Assembly (NCBI GenBank): GCA_004292745.1 | Contig: RDXH01000005.1 | Coordinates: 2,587 to 40,513, forward strand | Direction: 5' to 3' | Origin: Oscillatoriales cyanobacterium | Lineage (GTDB): Bacteria; Cyanobacteriota; Cyanobacteriia; Cyanobacteriales; Microcoleaceae | DNA length: 37,927 bases | Part shown: positions 1-8,046 of the stretch, piece after piece | Position numbering within the stretch: the first letter of the stretch is position 1 | How the letters are laid out: each line of letters starts with the position of its first letter | The notes under the pieces: model-generated | Told to the model about the DNA's origin: nothing | The model's database searches: none | The model's input: only the letters and a program-made list of their open reading frames with translations | Made by a program: the position numbers and the translations under genes

Positions 1-91
1 CAACCCCCCCTTACCAAGGGGGGGCAGAGAATTCAACCCCCCCTTACCAAGGGGGGGCAGAGAATTCAACCCCCCCTTACCAAGGGGGGGC
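1..91. repeat. 33-bp palindromic tandem repeat, in frame in the YyaL-type gene
   Basis: Two full 33-bp units (1-33, 34-66) and a partial third (67-91) are present. Each contains the palindrome CCCCCCCTTACCAAGGGGGGG, split by the spacer CAGAGAATTCAA. Because 33 is a multiple of three, every unit adds 11 residues and leaves the frame open. Related C-run/G-run palindromes recur at about 4445, 8145, 16995, 17060, 17165, 31460 and 34483. Confidence 0.9.
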
Positions 92-1187
92 AACGGGGGG
101 GTCTGAACCGGAAGAAGGAGTGTTTTATGTTTGGACTTATAGCGAACTAGAACAACTGTTGACGGCTGAGGAATTAGGAGAAATTCAAACACAATTTACT
201 GTTAGTCGTGGCGGTAATTTTGAAGGGAAAAATGTATTGCAGCGTCGCCATTCTGGCAAATTGAGCGAAACGGTAGAAACGGCTTTGGCTAAACTGTTTT
301 CAGTCCGTTACGGTGGTGCACCAGATACTGTAAAAACTTTTCCGCCAGCCCGAAACAATCAGGAAGCGAAAAATGATAGTTGGCCTGGGAGAATTCCGGC
401 AGTTACTGATACTAAAATGATTGTAGCTTGGAATAGCTTGATGATTTCTGGTTTGGCAAGGGCGGCTGCGGTTTTTGGGAATTCGGAATATCTGGAATTG
501 GCGGTAAAGGCTGCTGATTTTATTTTAGATAATCAGTGGATTGATGGACGGTTTCATCGATTGAATTATGATGGTCAAACGGCTGTGATGGCGCAGTCGG
601 AAGATTATGCTTTGTTTGTGAAAGCATTGTTGGATTTGCATCAAGGGAGTTTGTCATTAGTTGCAGGAAGTGACAAATGGTTGCACAAAGCTGTGGAAGT
701 TCAAACAGAGTTTGATGAGTTTTTGTGGAGTGTGGAACTTGGGGGATATTACAATACTGCGAAGGATGCTAGCGGTGATTTGTTGGTGCGGGAACGCAGT
801 TATACAGACAATGCTACTCCGGCGGCTAATGGAATTGCGATCGCCTCTTTGGTTCGTTTAGCGCTGTTGGATCAAAATTTGGAGTTTCTCGATCGCGCCC
901 AACAGGCTTTGCAAACTTTCAGTAGTATTATGCAGGATGCTCCCCAAGCTTGTCCGAGTCTGATTTCGGCGCTGGATTGGTATCAGCGTTCTACTTTGAT
1001 TCGCACGACTCCTGAGCTAATTTCTGGGTTGATTTCGCAGTATTATCCGACTGCTATTTTTCAGGTTGAAACTGATTTGCCTGAAGGGGTTATTGGGTTG
1101 GTTTGTGAGTGTTTGACTTGCAAGGAACCGGCGAAAAGTGGAGAGGAGTTGTTGGTGGAAATTGAGCGTAGTCAAACGCGGGTTTAG
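1..1187 (+). CDS. Thioredoxin-domain protein, YyaL/SPATA20 type (5' truncated by the window)
   Basis: This is the C-terminal part of a YyaL/DUF255-type protein: an N-terminal thioredoxin-like domain (outside the window) followed by an (alpha/alpha)6 barrel-like region. Recognisable stretches are EEGVFYVWTYSELEQLL, then GNFEGKNVLQRR, KMIVAWNSLMISGLARAA and ERSYTDNATPAANGIA. The biochemical role of the family is unsettled. The reading frame is open from base 3, so the GTG at 120 is an internal codon and not a start. Upstream of it the frame runs through a 33-bp palindromic tandem repeat that encodes TPPYQGGAENS units. In homologues as I recall them, a variable loop between DADSF and EPEEG lies at this point, so the repeat probably expands a surface loop. 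The stop is TAG at 1185-1187. Confidence 0.85.
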   Translation, partial: TPPYQGGAENSTPPYQGGAENSTPPYQGGATGGSEPEEGVFYVWTYSELEQLLTAEELGEIQTQFTVSRGGNFEGKNVLQRRHSGKLSETVETALAKLFSVRYGGAPDTVKTFPPARNNQEAKNDSWPGRIPAVTDTKMIVAWNSLMISGLARAAAVFGNSEYLELAVKAADFILDNQWIDGRFHRLNYDGQTAVMAQSEDYALFVKALLDLHQGSLSLVAGSDKWLHKAVEVQTEFDEFLWSVELGGYYNTAKDASGDLLVRERSYTDNATPAANGIAIASLVRLALLDQNLEFLDRAQQALQTFSSIMQDAPQACPSLISALDWYQRSTLIRTTPELISGLISQYYPTAIFQVETDLPEGVIGLVCECLTCKEPAKSGEELLVEIERSQTRV

Positions 1188-1207
1188 CGCTTATAGTAGC
1201 TATTATT

Positions 1208-1386
1208 AAACCGCGAAGATGCAAAGGAAGAAATAGGATTTTTTTACCACAGAGGGCGCAGAGAACGCAGAGGAAGAGAATAGAGAGATGAATGGTTCGG
1301 ATGCTGACGGATTTGATATAACCTCTCGAACCTTATTATTCATTTCTCTTTGATCTCTCTGTGTTCTCTGCGTTCTCTGTGGTTAA
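1208..1386. repeat. Long imperfect inverted repeat of the ACCRCAGAG-GCGCAGA family
   Basis: The left arm (1245-1294) carries ACCACAGAGGGCGCAGAGAA and continues with GCAGAGGAAGAGAATAGAGA. The right arm (1340-1385) reads as its reverse complement, ending CTGCGTTCTCTGTGGTTA. The pair could fold into a hairpin of roughly 140 nt. A further copy of the motif precedes it at 1209. Single arms recur at 22440, 28592 and 33195, so this is a dispersed genomic repeat. It lies between a plus-strand and a minus-strand gene end. Confidence 0.75.
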
Positions 1387-1439
1387 ATCATTCCGAACTC
1401 GAATCCGCAGTCTCACGTAGCCCATTAGTGCGATCGCCC

Positions 1440-1652
1440 CTACTCCAAAAACTCGACCAAATCTTCAATCATCACATCAAAAGCCATAGCGATTTTCTGA
1501 ACGGCACTAAGGTCAACCGTACTCATGCCGTCATCCCGTCTAGCATAGCCCTTAACCGTATTGTAATTAACCCCAGAGCGATCTGCGACATCTTGCAGCG
1601 TCCAGCCCTTTTCTTCTGCCAATTCTCGAATCTTTAGTCTAACTCGCCCCAT
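1440..1652 (-). CDS. Small XRE-family HTH regulator
   Basis: This 70-residue protein is essentially one Cro/CI-type helix-turn-helix domain: IRELAEEKGWTLQDVADRSG forms helices 1-2, VNYNTVKGYAR is the recognition helix region, and DLSAVQKIAMAFDVMIEDLV completes the five-helix fold. An AAGGG Shine-Dalgarno-like stretch lies just upstream of the ATG. It stands alone, divergent from a small hypothetical gene, with no toxin partner next to it. DNA binding is a family-level inference and its target is unknown. Confidence 0.85.
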   Translation of the reverse strand: MGRVRLKIRELAEEKGWTLQDVADRSGVNYNTVKGYARRDDGMSTVDLSAVQKIAMAFDVMIEDLVEFLE

Positions 1653-1705
1653 TTTGCCCTTGACAACAGGTTAGTATTAACCTTAAATATAAGAATAACT
1701 CAAAA

Positions 1706-1743
1706 CGATCGCCCTCCTAGCCTAGAGAACTTAAGGGCGATCG
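1706..1743. repeat. 10-bp perfect inverted repeat built from HIP1 half sites
   Basis: CGATCGCCCT (1706-1715) and AGGGCGATCG (1734-1743) form a perfect stem with an 18-nt loop in the gap between the divergent genes at 1652 and 1785. A short T-rich run follows on the plus strand. It could be an operator for the XRE regulator, a terminator or simply a HIP1-rich repeat; the sequence does not decide. Confidence 0.45.
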
Positions 1744-1784
1744 CTTTTCTATCACACCCCGCAAACGCGGGCAAGGATTTCCCT

Positions 1785-2000
1785 ATGATACCAATATCGA
1801 AGCCAAAATTAAACACTCACCCCTGGTGTATTGTGCGGCAATTGCCAAATATGCAGCGATTGGTGGTTGCTCGATTCCACCGCCGAGGCGATGCTGACGG
1901 ATATATCCAGATTTTACGGCGGTTGTTGCCGACGACTAAACACGCGATCGTTTTTGATATGACTGGGGCTGAGAAATTGCCGGAAGTGCTATCGATCTGA
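1785..2000 (+). CDS. Small hypothetical protein, cyanobacterial type
   Basis: This 71-residue basic ORF contains PWCIVRQLPNMQRLVVARFH, then RRGDADGYIQILRRLLP and HAIVFDMTG. The pattern suggests a compact alpha/beta fold: strand, strand, helix starting at DADG, strand. It resembles short cyanobacterial proteins that end just after the last strand, although I cannot name the family. The ORF begins at ATG 1785 with AAGGAT upstream. The stop codon falls just before a dispersed palindromic repeat. I rate it as probable because the composition is protein-like and the opposite frame is made largely of repeat sequence. Confidence 0.55.
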   Translation: MIPISKPKLNTHPWCIVRQLPNMQRLVVARFHRRGDADGYIQILRRLLPTTKHAIVFDMTGAEKLPEVLSI

Positions 2001-2020
2001 CATATTGTACCAATGTCAGT

Positions 2021-2086
2021 AACAGGCAAGATGCCTGTTCCACAAGAGATGAATTTTCTTGTGGAATAGGCAAGATGCCTGTTCCT
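2021..2086. repeat. AACAGGCAAGATGCCTGTT palindrome, two copies around a third palindrome
   Basis: Copies at 2021-2039 and about 2067-2085 flank a TTCCACAAGA/TCTTGTGGAA inverted pair. The same 19-mer occurs at 36475-36493, and a diverged inverted copy lies near 13500. The rest of the gene-free stretch 2001-2443 is AT-rich and contains an AAAATTGT/ACAATTTT stem at 2313-2336. I see no RNA gene there; it probably holds the dxs promoter. Confidence 0.8.
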
Positions 2087-2443
2087 AAACAAGTAATTAA
2101 GAATGGTGTAAGATATCAGATAATTTTTTTTAAAGAGGTATCTAAGGCAGAAATAAGATGGCTAAAAACTCAGCCGTCACTACAAAAAGTAGTTTGAAAT
2201 TCCTCATAATTCCCAACAAGCTAACAATTAGCCCTTAGCAACTAGCAACATAAGCAGTATTTATATAAATTTTTAACAATTTATTTACAATTACTACCAA
2301 TTCAGAAATAATAAAATTGTTACGCCTCACAATTTTTTGCAAATAACCGTTAAACTATTCTAACCTGCGCGTCCCAAGCGTTGCAGGCTCAACCTATAGC
2401 TGTTAAGGATTCGTCCTGATTCACAGGAGCAAGATTTTAAAAT

Positions 2444-4351
2444 ATGCATCTGAGCGAACTGACTCACCCAAATCAATTACACGGCTTATCCATTCATCAA
2501 CTCGAACAAATTGCCAGACAAATTCGAGAAAAGCATTTAGAAACTGTAGCAGCCAGTGGCGGTCATCTCGGCCCCGGATTGGGCGTAGTCGAACTGACTT
2601 TAGCACTCTACCAAACCCTCGACCTCGATCGCGACAAAGTTACCTGGGATGTCGGCCACCAAGCTTATCCACACAAACTAATCACCGGCCGCTACAACCA
2701 ATTCCATACCCTGCGCCAAAAAGACGGCGTTGCAGGCTATCTCAAGCGCTGCGAGAGCAAATTTGACCATTTTGGTGCTGGCCACGCTTCCACGAGCATT
2801 TCCGCAGCCCTAGGAATGGCGATGGCGCGCGACCTTAAAGGCGAAAACTTCAAAACTGTAGCAGTCATCGGCGACGGCGCATTGACTGGCGGCATGGCAT
2901 TGGAAGCGATTAACCACGCGGGCCATATGCCGAAAACCAATGTGATGGTAGTGCTCAACGACAATGAGATGTCCATCTCGCCCAATGTCGGCGCAATTAC
3001 CCGCTATTTGAACAAGATGCGACTCTCGCAGCCAGTCCAATTTCTCAAAGATAACTTAGAGGAACAATTCAAACAAATTCCGTTTGTTGGTGAAACATTT
3101 ACTCCAGAAATGGAACGCCTCAAAGAAGGGATGAAACGGTTAGCTGTCTCCAAAGTAGGAGCCGTCATTGAAGAATTAGGTTTTACCTACATGGGCCCGG
3201 TAGACGGACACAATTTGGAAGAGCTAATTGCCACTTTCAAACAAGGTCATACCATCCAAGGTCCGGTGTTAGTTCATGTTGTAACTGTGAAGGGCAAAGG
3301 ATATGCGATCGCCGAAAAAGACCAAGTAGGATATCACGCCCAAAACCCGTTTAATTTAGCCACAGGTAAAGGCATTCCTTCTACCAAACCCAAGCCTCCA
3401 GCTTACTCGAAAGTCTTTGCCCACTGTCTAGTTAAACTTGCAGAAAATAATCCCAAAGTTGTTGGTATTACCGCCGCCATGGCAACGGGAACTGGCTTAG
3501 ATAAACTTCAGGAAAAACTGCCTAAACAGTACATAGATGTCGGCATTGCCGAACAGCACGCCGTCACATTATCGGCTGGAATGGCCTGCGAAGGAATGCG
3601 CCCGGTTGTGGCAATTTATTCAACATTTTTGCAGCGGGGATATGACCAAATTGTTCACGATGTCTGCATTCAAAATTTGCCTGTTTTCTTCTGTTTGGAT
3701 CGAGCCGGAATCGTCGGTGCTGACGGCCCAACTCACCAAGGAATGTATGATATTTCCTTCTTGCGATGCTTGCCAAATCTGACAATTATGGCTCCAAAAG
3801 ATGAGGCAGAATTGCAGCGGATGGTAGTCACCGGAGTCAATCATACCAGCGGTCCGATCGCGATGCGTTACCCGCGTGGTAACGGTCACGGCGTGCCTTT
3901 GATGGAAGAAGGTTGGGAAGAATTGGCGATCGGCAAAGCGGAAATCCTCCGCAATGGCGACGACTTGCTAATCTTAGGTTACGGTTCAATGGTTTATCCG
4001 GCGATGCAAACTGCCGAGATGTTGAGCGAACATGGCATTGAAGCAACTGTGATTAATGCGCGTTTTGTCAAGCCTTTGGATACCGAATTAATCTTGCCTT
4101 TGGCACAGCGAATCGGCAAAGTTGTCACAATGGAAGAAGGCTGTTTAATGGGTGGTTTTGGTTCAGCAGTAGCCGAAGCTTTGTTAGACAATAATGTCCT
4201 GGTTCCATTGATGCGGTTGGGTGTACCTGATACATTGGTGGATCATGCCACACCTGAACAATCCTTTGCAACTTTGGGATTGAATCCGTCGCAAATGTGC
4301 GATCGAATATTGGCAACATTCAGCCGCAAACAGTCACCTGTTAGCGTCTAG
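2444..4351 (+). CDS. dxs: 1-deoxy-D-xylulose-5-phosphate synthase
   Basis: DXS condenses pyruvate and glyceraldehyde 3-phosphate to 1-deoxy-D-xylulose 5-phosphate, the first step of the MEP pathway that feeds carotenoids, the phytyl chain and quinones. The 635 residues match the family's usual length. The TPP/Mg site runs from G143-D144-G145 to N172-D173-N174 ([10 protein letters not shown]). [13 protein letters not shown] near residue 70, [17 protein letters not shown] in the pyrimidine domain and the C-terminal transketolase domain ([16 protein letters not shown]) are all present. It starts at ATG 2444 and is not in an obvious operon; the downstream gap is occupied by mobile-element-like sequence. 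Confidence 0.98.
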   Translation: MHLSELTHPNQLHGLSIHQLEQIARQIREKHLETVAASGGHLGPGLGVVELTLALYQTLDLDRDKVTWDVGHQAYPHKLITGRYNQFHTLRQKDGVAGYLKRCESKFDHFGAGHASTSISAALGMAMARDLKGENFKTVAVIGDGALTGGMALEAINHAGHMPKTNVMVVLNDNEMSISPNVGAITRYLNKMRLSQPVQFLKDNLEEQFKQIPFVGETFTPEMERLKEGMKRLAVSKVGAVIEELGFTYMGPVDGHNLEELIATFKQGHTIQGPVLVHVVTVKGKGYAIAEKDQVGYHAQNPFNLATGKGIPSTKPKPPAYSKVFAHCLVKLAENNPKVVGITAAMATGTGLDKLQEKLPKQYIDVGIAEQHAVTLSAGMACEGMRPVVAIYSTFLQRGYDQIVHDVCIQNLPVFFCLDRAGIVGADGPTHQGMYDISFLRCLPNLTIMAPKDEAELQRMVVTGVNHTSGPIAMRYPRGNGHGVPLMEEGWEELAIGKAEILRNGDDLLILGYGSMVYPAMQTAEMLSEHGIEATVINARFVKPLDTELILPLAQRIGKVVTMEEGCLMGGFGSAVAEALLDNNVLVPLMRLGVPDTLVDHATPEQSFATLGLNPSQMCDRILATFSRKQSPVSV

Positions 4352-4359
4352 TTAGTTAG

Positions 4360-4608
4360 AATGGTAGGATGGGCGCTGCCCCACCATTGGTGTCAACAAT
4401 CGCCTGAAACCCTCTGTATCTATCGTTTCTATCGAAGTCTCGATCCCCCCTAGCCCCCCTTAATAAGGGGGGAACCGGAAGCACTCAAAGTCAACCCCTA
4501 CTCCCCTTCGATCGGGGGATTTAGGGGGATAGAGACGCTGACTATAAGCTAGATTTATAGAGGACTAGACGCTTAAGTGGACACCAATGCACTGCCCACC
4601 TTACCATT
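4360..4608. mobile_element. MITE-like element with about 30-bp terminal inverted repeats
   Basis: The left end (4360-4394, from AATGGTAGGATGGGC to ATTGGTGTC) is matched by the reverse complement of 4580-4608 (AATGGTAAGGTGGGCAGTGC, then ATTGGTGTC). The left end has an extra few bases that make its own small hairpin. The interior has no ORF and contains nested C-run/G-run palindromes (4441-4535), including GTCTCGATCCCCC paired with a GGGGGATAGAGAC copy. It sits 9 bp after the dxs stop codon and may affect transcript ends there. Confidence 0.6.
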
Positions 4609-4644
4609 CGAGACTAATCCTCAGAAATACCCGATCTATGACCA

Positions 4645-4725
4645 AAAAACGAGACGCAAGCCCCTGGCTTTAGACATGGGGATAAGTCGGTAGCGGTTTC
4701 AACCGCCTTGAATATTTAAAAAACT
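4645..4725. mobile_element. Probable orphan IS200/IS605-type end (no transposase)
   Basis: GCAAGCCCCTGGCTTTAGAC followed by ATGGGGATAAGTCGGTAG, then a GCGGTT/AACCGC hairpin at about 4692-4705, resembles the subterminal hairpin ends of cyanobacterial IS200/IS605 elements. No tnpA or tnpB coding sequence lies beside it. The remaining gene-free DNA up to 4925 is AT-rich without recognisable features. Confidence 0.4.
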
Positions 4726-4925
4726 TAATACATAACCATTGCAGTATATAACCTTGTTTAGAAGTTAAGTTGAAAGTGTTTGCCATGATTGGTTTCAGGA
4801 AAATTCTATTAAACTCATAAATATAGTACCATCTGACACAAATGAGCATCAACTAGGATCAATGAAACAGGATTTTGTGGTAGGATCTGATTGCAGGAAG
4901 ATTTGAAAATAAGGAAAAATTAACA

Positions 4926-5243
4926 ATGACTTATCTCAACCCAACTCGCACAGTACGTCGGGGAAGAGTGTTCCCAGAAATCCAGTGGTCAGAAGAAAAA
5001 AAAGCCCAGTGGCGAGCTGAAAGAGCCACATTTCGCAAGCGTTGCAAAGTAATTTTCGATCGCCTCAAACCAGAATTGATTAAAACCCACTACAACTGGT
5101 ACATGGCGGTTGAACCCGACAGCGGGGAACATTTTATCGACAAGGATGATATGGTGGCTACCAAAATGTGTCGCCAAAAACATCCAAATGCTATCCCGTA
5201 CCTTTTCCGTATCAACCCTACAGGGGTTTGTGGCACGATATGA
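4926..5243 (+). CDS. Hypothetical protein, partner of the retropepsin-like gene
   Basis: This 105-residue, charged and soluble protein has no membrane segment. The N-terminal part is basic (TRTVRRGRVFPEIQWSEEKK) and the middle reads CKVIFDRLKPELIKTHYNWY, followed by MAVEPDSGEHFIDKDD. I recognise it only as a small cyanobacterial family found directly before an aspartyl-protease-like gene. The stop TGA (5241-5243) overlaps the next gene's ATG (5240-5242) in an ATGA junction, so the two are probably translationally coupled. The upstream AAGGAAAAATTAACA supports the ATG at 4926. The function is unknown; a small adaptor, substrate or antitoxin-like partner are all guesses. Confidence 0.8.
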   Translation: MTYLNPTRTVRRGRVFPEIQWSEEKKAQWRAERATFRKRCKVIFDRLKPELIKTHYNWYMAVEPDSGEHFIDKDDMVATKMCRQKHPNAIPYLFRINPTGVCGTI

Positions 5244-5608
5244 TTGAGGGAAGCTTTGGCGATAATGACGAGCTATTTTTTGAAGTTGAATTGATTGCTG
5301 ATAACGGCTTAGAATTACCTGTTGATGCTCTGCTAGATACAGGTTTTTCGGGCTGGCTAGCAATGGATGAGCAAGATTTAGAGGGACTTGATTGGATTTA
5401 TATTAGGCGACAAGAAATGCGGACAGCAAGGGGAGAATTTGATTTCGATCTTTATGCAGGAAAAATCAAAATTGACAATCAAGAATTTGACATTCCTGTT
5501 CATGTGGGTGACGGAGTACCGGAAATTTTAATCGGCCGCCAGTGGCTAAAAAATCGGCGTTTGGTAGTTGATATCTCGGCGGGTGTTTTGACATTGGAAG
5601 CGAATTAA
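5240..5608 (+). CDS. Retropepsin-like (clan AA) aspartyl protease domain protein
   Basis: The 122 residues form a single retroviral-type aspartyl protease domain. The catalytic triplet is D33-T34-G35 in VDALLDTGFSGWLAM, and the flap/second half ends with the hydrophobic-hydrophobic-Gly motif EILIGRQWLKNRRLVVD near residue 96. Such single-domain proteins act as dimers. I chose the ATG at 5240 over the ORF start at 5168 because it gives an ATGA overlap with the preceding gene and starts right at the domain (MIEGSFGDNDELFF). There is no signal peptide, so it is cytosolic. The gene that follows begins 7 bp later. Confidence 0.85.
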   Translation: MIEGSFGDNDELFFEVELIADNGLELPVDALLDTGFSGWLAMDEQDLEGLDWIYIRRQEMRTARGEFDFDLYAGKIKIDNQEFDIPVHVGDGVPEILIGRQWLKNRRLVVDISAGVLTLEAN

Positions 5609-5615
5609 TAGTAAG

Positions 5616-6836
5616 ATGACTTTACAAAGTTTTGATATAGTAATAGTAGGAGCCGGCCCAGCAGGTGGTCACTGTGCAAGAATACTCGCAAAATCTGGTC
5701 GCCAAGTGTTACTTGCAGAACAAAATGATAATTTTAATAAAAATGACTTTTCCAGCGCCGCCACACCTCTAGAAACTCTCTCAAAATTCGATTTACCAGA
5801 ATCGGTAATCGGCAGTTATTGGCAAAAAATTACGATTCAAACTAGCAAAGTCAGTCAAACTTGGGAATCTCCTAAAAGCTTGGGAGTTGTTTTAAACTTT
5901 GCTAAATTTAGAGCATTTCTGGCTAGTGAAGTTCAGGGGAATGGAAGTGAACTTTGGCTTGGTTATCGCTACATAAAACACTCACAAGTTAACGGCGAAA
6001 CAATTGTAGAATTTAAGCAGCTATCCGACGGCAAAATCATCCAAGTTAGCGCGAAAATATTGGTTGATGCGACGGGTTTTGCGAGGGCGATTATGTATGA
6101 AAAAGAGAATGATAAACCAGATTTCTTGTCGGGAACTGGTATAGAATATTTAATTGAAGTAGAACCAGAAGTTTATGATAAATATGCAAATGATTTAATC
6201 TTCTTTTTGGGTGATAAATGGATGCCAAAAGGTTATTCTTGGATATTTCCGATGGAACAAAACCGCCTGAAAGTTGGTGCGGGACGGGTTTTTTTAGATC
6301 CGAAAACTGTGAAGAATTTAGAACCTATGAAAAAGTATATCTATTTACTGATTCATGAGTATCTCAAGTCTAAAAATTATCAAATTATTGATAAACATGG
6401 TTCCACCCTTAAATACAGTCAGGGTTTGAAGGATATTTATTATCAGGATAATATAATTGCGATCGGCGATGCTGTTTCTACGGTTAACTTTCTCGGTGGC
6501 GAAGGAATTAGACACGGGATGGATGGTGCAGAAATAGCAGGTAAATATATTGAAAAATATTTGGACGGGAAAATCTCAAGTTTTGGGGATTATGAGAGAG
6601 AAATGCACCGCAAGTTTGATAAAAAATGGCATATTTCGGAAAGATTGGCGGTGAGAAAGTATATCGATGATGTCAATGATGTACTTACTGACAAAATAAT
6701 TTCTTATTTGAAGTACATGAAAACTGAAGAGGTGATGAATATTCTATTTGATTACAAATTTGAGATAATTTATAGAGGATTTGGTGGTTATTTTAAGATG
6801 AAAATAAAGGCTTTTATTGAGAAATTCCGCGGTTAA
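5616..6836 (+). CDS. FAD-dependent oxidoreductase, geranylgeranyl-reductase-like
   Basis: This 406-residue flavoprotein has the dinucleotide-binding motif G12-A-G-P-A-G17 in FDIVIVGAGPAGGHCARIL and the second FAD motif NIIAIGDAVSTVNFLGGEGI near residue 285. That layout fits the p-hydroxybenzoate hydroxylase/geranylgeranyl reductase superfamily, whose members reduce isoprenoid double bonds or oxidise small aromatics. The substrate cannot be read from the sequence. It lies 7 bp after the protease-like gene, so it is probably co-transcribed. The 3' half is distinctly AT-rich and lysine-rich (KSKNYQIIDKHG) compared with its neighbours, which hints at separate ancestry. There is no membrane segment. 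Confidence 0.85.
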   Translation: MTLQSFDIVIVGAGPAGGHCARILAKSGRQVLLAEQNDNFNKNDFSSAATPLETLSKFDLPESVIGSYWQKITIQTSKVSQTWESPKSLGVVLNFAKFRAFLASEVQGNGSELWLGYRYIKHSQVNGETIVEFKQLSDGKIIQVSAKILVDATGFARAIMYEKENDKPDFLSGTGIEYLIEVEPEVYDKYANDLIFFLGDKWMPKGYSWIFPMEQNRLKVGAGRVFLDPKTVKNLEPMKKYIYLLIHEYLKSKNYQIIDKHGSTLKYSQGLKDIYYQDNIIAIGDAVSTVNFLGGEGIRHGMDGAEIAGKYIEKYLDGKISSFGDYEREMHRKFDKKWHISERLAVRKYIDDVNDVLTDKIISYLKYMKTEEVMNILFDYKFEIIYRGFGGYFKMKIKAFIEKFRG

Positions 6837-6904
6837 AACCCACATTCGGCACCCTCAACTAGCACATACACCAAGCGATCGGCTTTAGCTAAACAGGCGG
6901 GAAT

Positions 6905-6935
6905 CCCCACACTATACCGCCTCGGTTAGTGTGGG
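6905..6935. mobile_element. Strong hairpin in the convergent gap, IS605-end-like, possible terminator
   Basis: CCCACACTA (6906-6914) pairs perfectly with TAGTGTGGG (6927-6935). The loop extends the stem through ACCG/CGGT with one bulged T and a CCT loop. It is preceded by GGGAATC, as at the right end of the TnpB element here. It lies between two convergent genes (ends 6836 and 6952), where it could stop transcription from both sides even without a T run. I read it as a relic IS200/IS605 end. Confidence 0.5.
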
Positions 6936-6951
6936 ATGAGAGTCGTGGGAG

Positions 6952-8046
6952 CTAAAAAGATACAATCAAATAACTATTCAAGAACTTAGCCCCTGTCACA
7001 GATTTTCCAGTTAGCTGCGGAGGTAACAAAATATTGCGCCGCTGATCTCCTGCTTCGATGGTCACTTCTGGCCCCGATTGAATCAATTTAATTTCTTTCT
7101 TGTCAAATCCGGGCAAAAATAAACTAACTTGACGCTGTGCAATATTAATCTCGATCGGCTTAGGAGCACTTGTCGCCTCACCAAAATCTGGCAAAGCGTC
7201 AATTAGCCCTTGCCAATTATTATCACTATGGGCCGGCACCGCAACTGCTGTCAAAGGAGCAAAATCAGCAGCCAGAGTTTCTGTCACCGATGCTTGATTG
7301 ACAATCACACCGCCGACAGTCAAACCAACTTGTTGAGAACTTCCCCACAGATAACGGGCGGTGCCGATCGCACTTGCATCCCCAGTCGTCACCAAATAAG
7401 CCGCCGCGCGGTTTGGATTTGCCAAGATTTCCTTGCCCTTATCCAAAAAATTATCGACTTGTTGAGTAGACTTAGTGGCATTGTCCCCTGACATATCCAC
7501 AGTCAACACCGTACTCACCACCGGTTGAATAAACGGCGACAAAGCTTTACCCAAATCGGAATCTACCAAAGCTTTACGGAATCGGCGGATGTACCAACTC
7601 AGAATTTCCGGCATTCCCAGCATCCGCAGCGTATCCATGCCGCCGGTACCGTCATAAACGATCGCATCATATTGTTTGCTATCGTCATATTCCCGAAGTT
7701 CATTCAGGGCTAAGGCGCTATCCATTCCCGGCAACACCCCCAATTCTTGGCCATAAATCTCCTTGAAAAAGGGTGTGCGGACATATTGGGCTTCCAGTTG
7801 TTTAACCTCGTCCCATCTACGTTCCAGCAGCGGTGCGCTTTGCACCTGAACTGCTTTGAAATTCGGGCTGATTGCCTGGGGAGTGGAAGTTAGGGGAGTT
7901 CCCAGCAAAATCCCCAATCCCGGTCCTGGATCTTGACTCAGCAGCAGAACTCGCTTGCCTTGAGCCGCATATTTTTTAGCAGTTGCGATCGCGATCGTGC
8001 TGCGGCCAGTGCCGCCTTTGCCCAAAAATGTCAAAATCAAAGCCAT
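6952..8046 (-). CDS. Get3/ArsA-family ATPase with C-terminal alpha-crystallin-like domain
   Basis: This 364-residue SIMIBI ATPase has the deviant Walker A G9-K10-G-G-T-G-R15-S16; the signature Lys10 is present but the P-loop Lys is Arg15. YDAIVYDGTGGMDTLRMLG is the switch II region and LGVLPGMDSALALNELREYD matches cyanobacterial Get3-like proteins. The last 70 residues (IEINIAQRQVSLFLPGFDKK onward) form an Hsp20-like beta domain known from ArsA-HSP20 proteins. It lacks the Cys ligands of arsenite-binding ArsA. Eukaryotic Get3 targets tail-anchored proteins; the cyanobacterial role is not established, so a chaperone or membrane-targeting role is inference. Confidence 0.9.
   Translation of the reverse strand: MALILTFLGKGGTGRSTIAIATAKKYAAQGKRVLLLSQDPGPGLGILLGTPLTSTPQAISPNFKAVQVQSAPLLERRWDEVKQLEAQYVRTPFFKEIYGQELGVLPGMDSALALNELREYDDSKQYDAIVYDGTGGMDTLRMLGMPEILSWYIRRFRKALVDSDLGKALSPFIQPVVSTVLTVDMSGDNATKSTQQVDNFLDKGKEILANPNRAAAYLVTTGDASAIGTARYLWGSSQQVGLTVGGVIVNQASVTETLAADFAPLTAVAVPAHSDNNWQGLIDALPDFGEATSAPKPIEINIAQRQVSLFLPGFDKKEIKLIQSGPEVTIEAGDQRRNILLPPQLTGKSVTGAKFLNSYLIVSF

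Noticed and set aside
1-91. CRISPR-like appearance of regular repeats
   Set aside because: The 33-bp units are contiguous, with no unique spacers, and they are coding.
1817-2092. 91-codon minus-strand ORF
   Set aside because: It begins in the 2021-2086 palindromic repeats and is antisense to a more protein-like small gene.
4670-4852. 60-codon minus-strand ORF
   Set aside because: Its C-terminal part lies in the IS605-like end and hairpin, and the rest is AT-rich with no recognisable domain.
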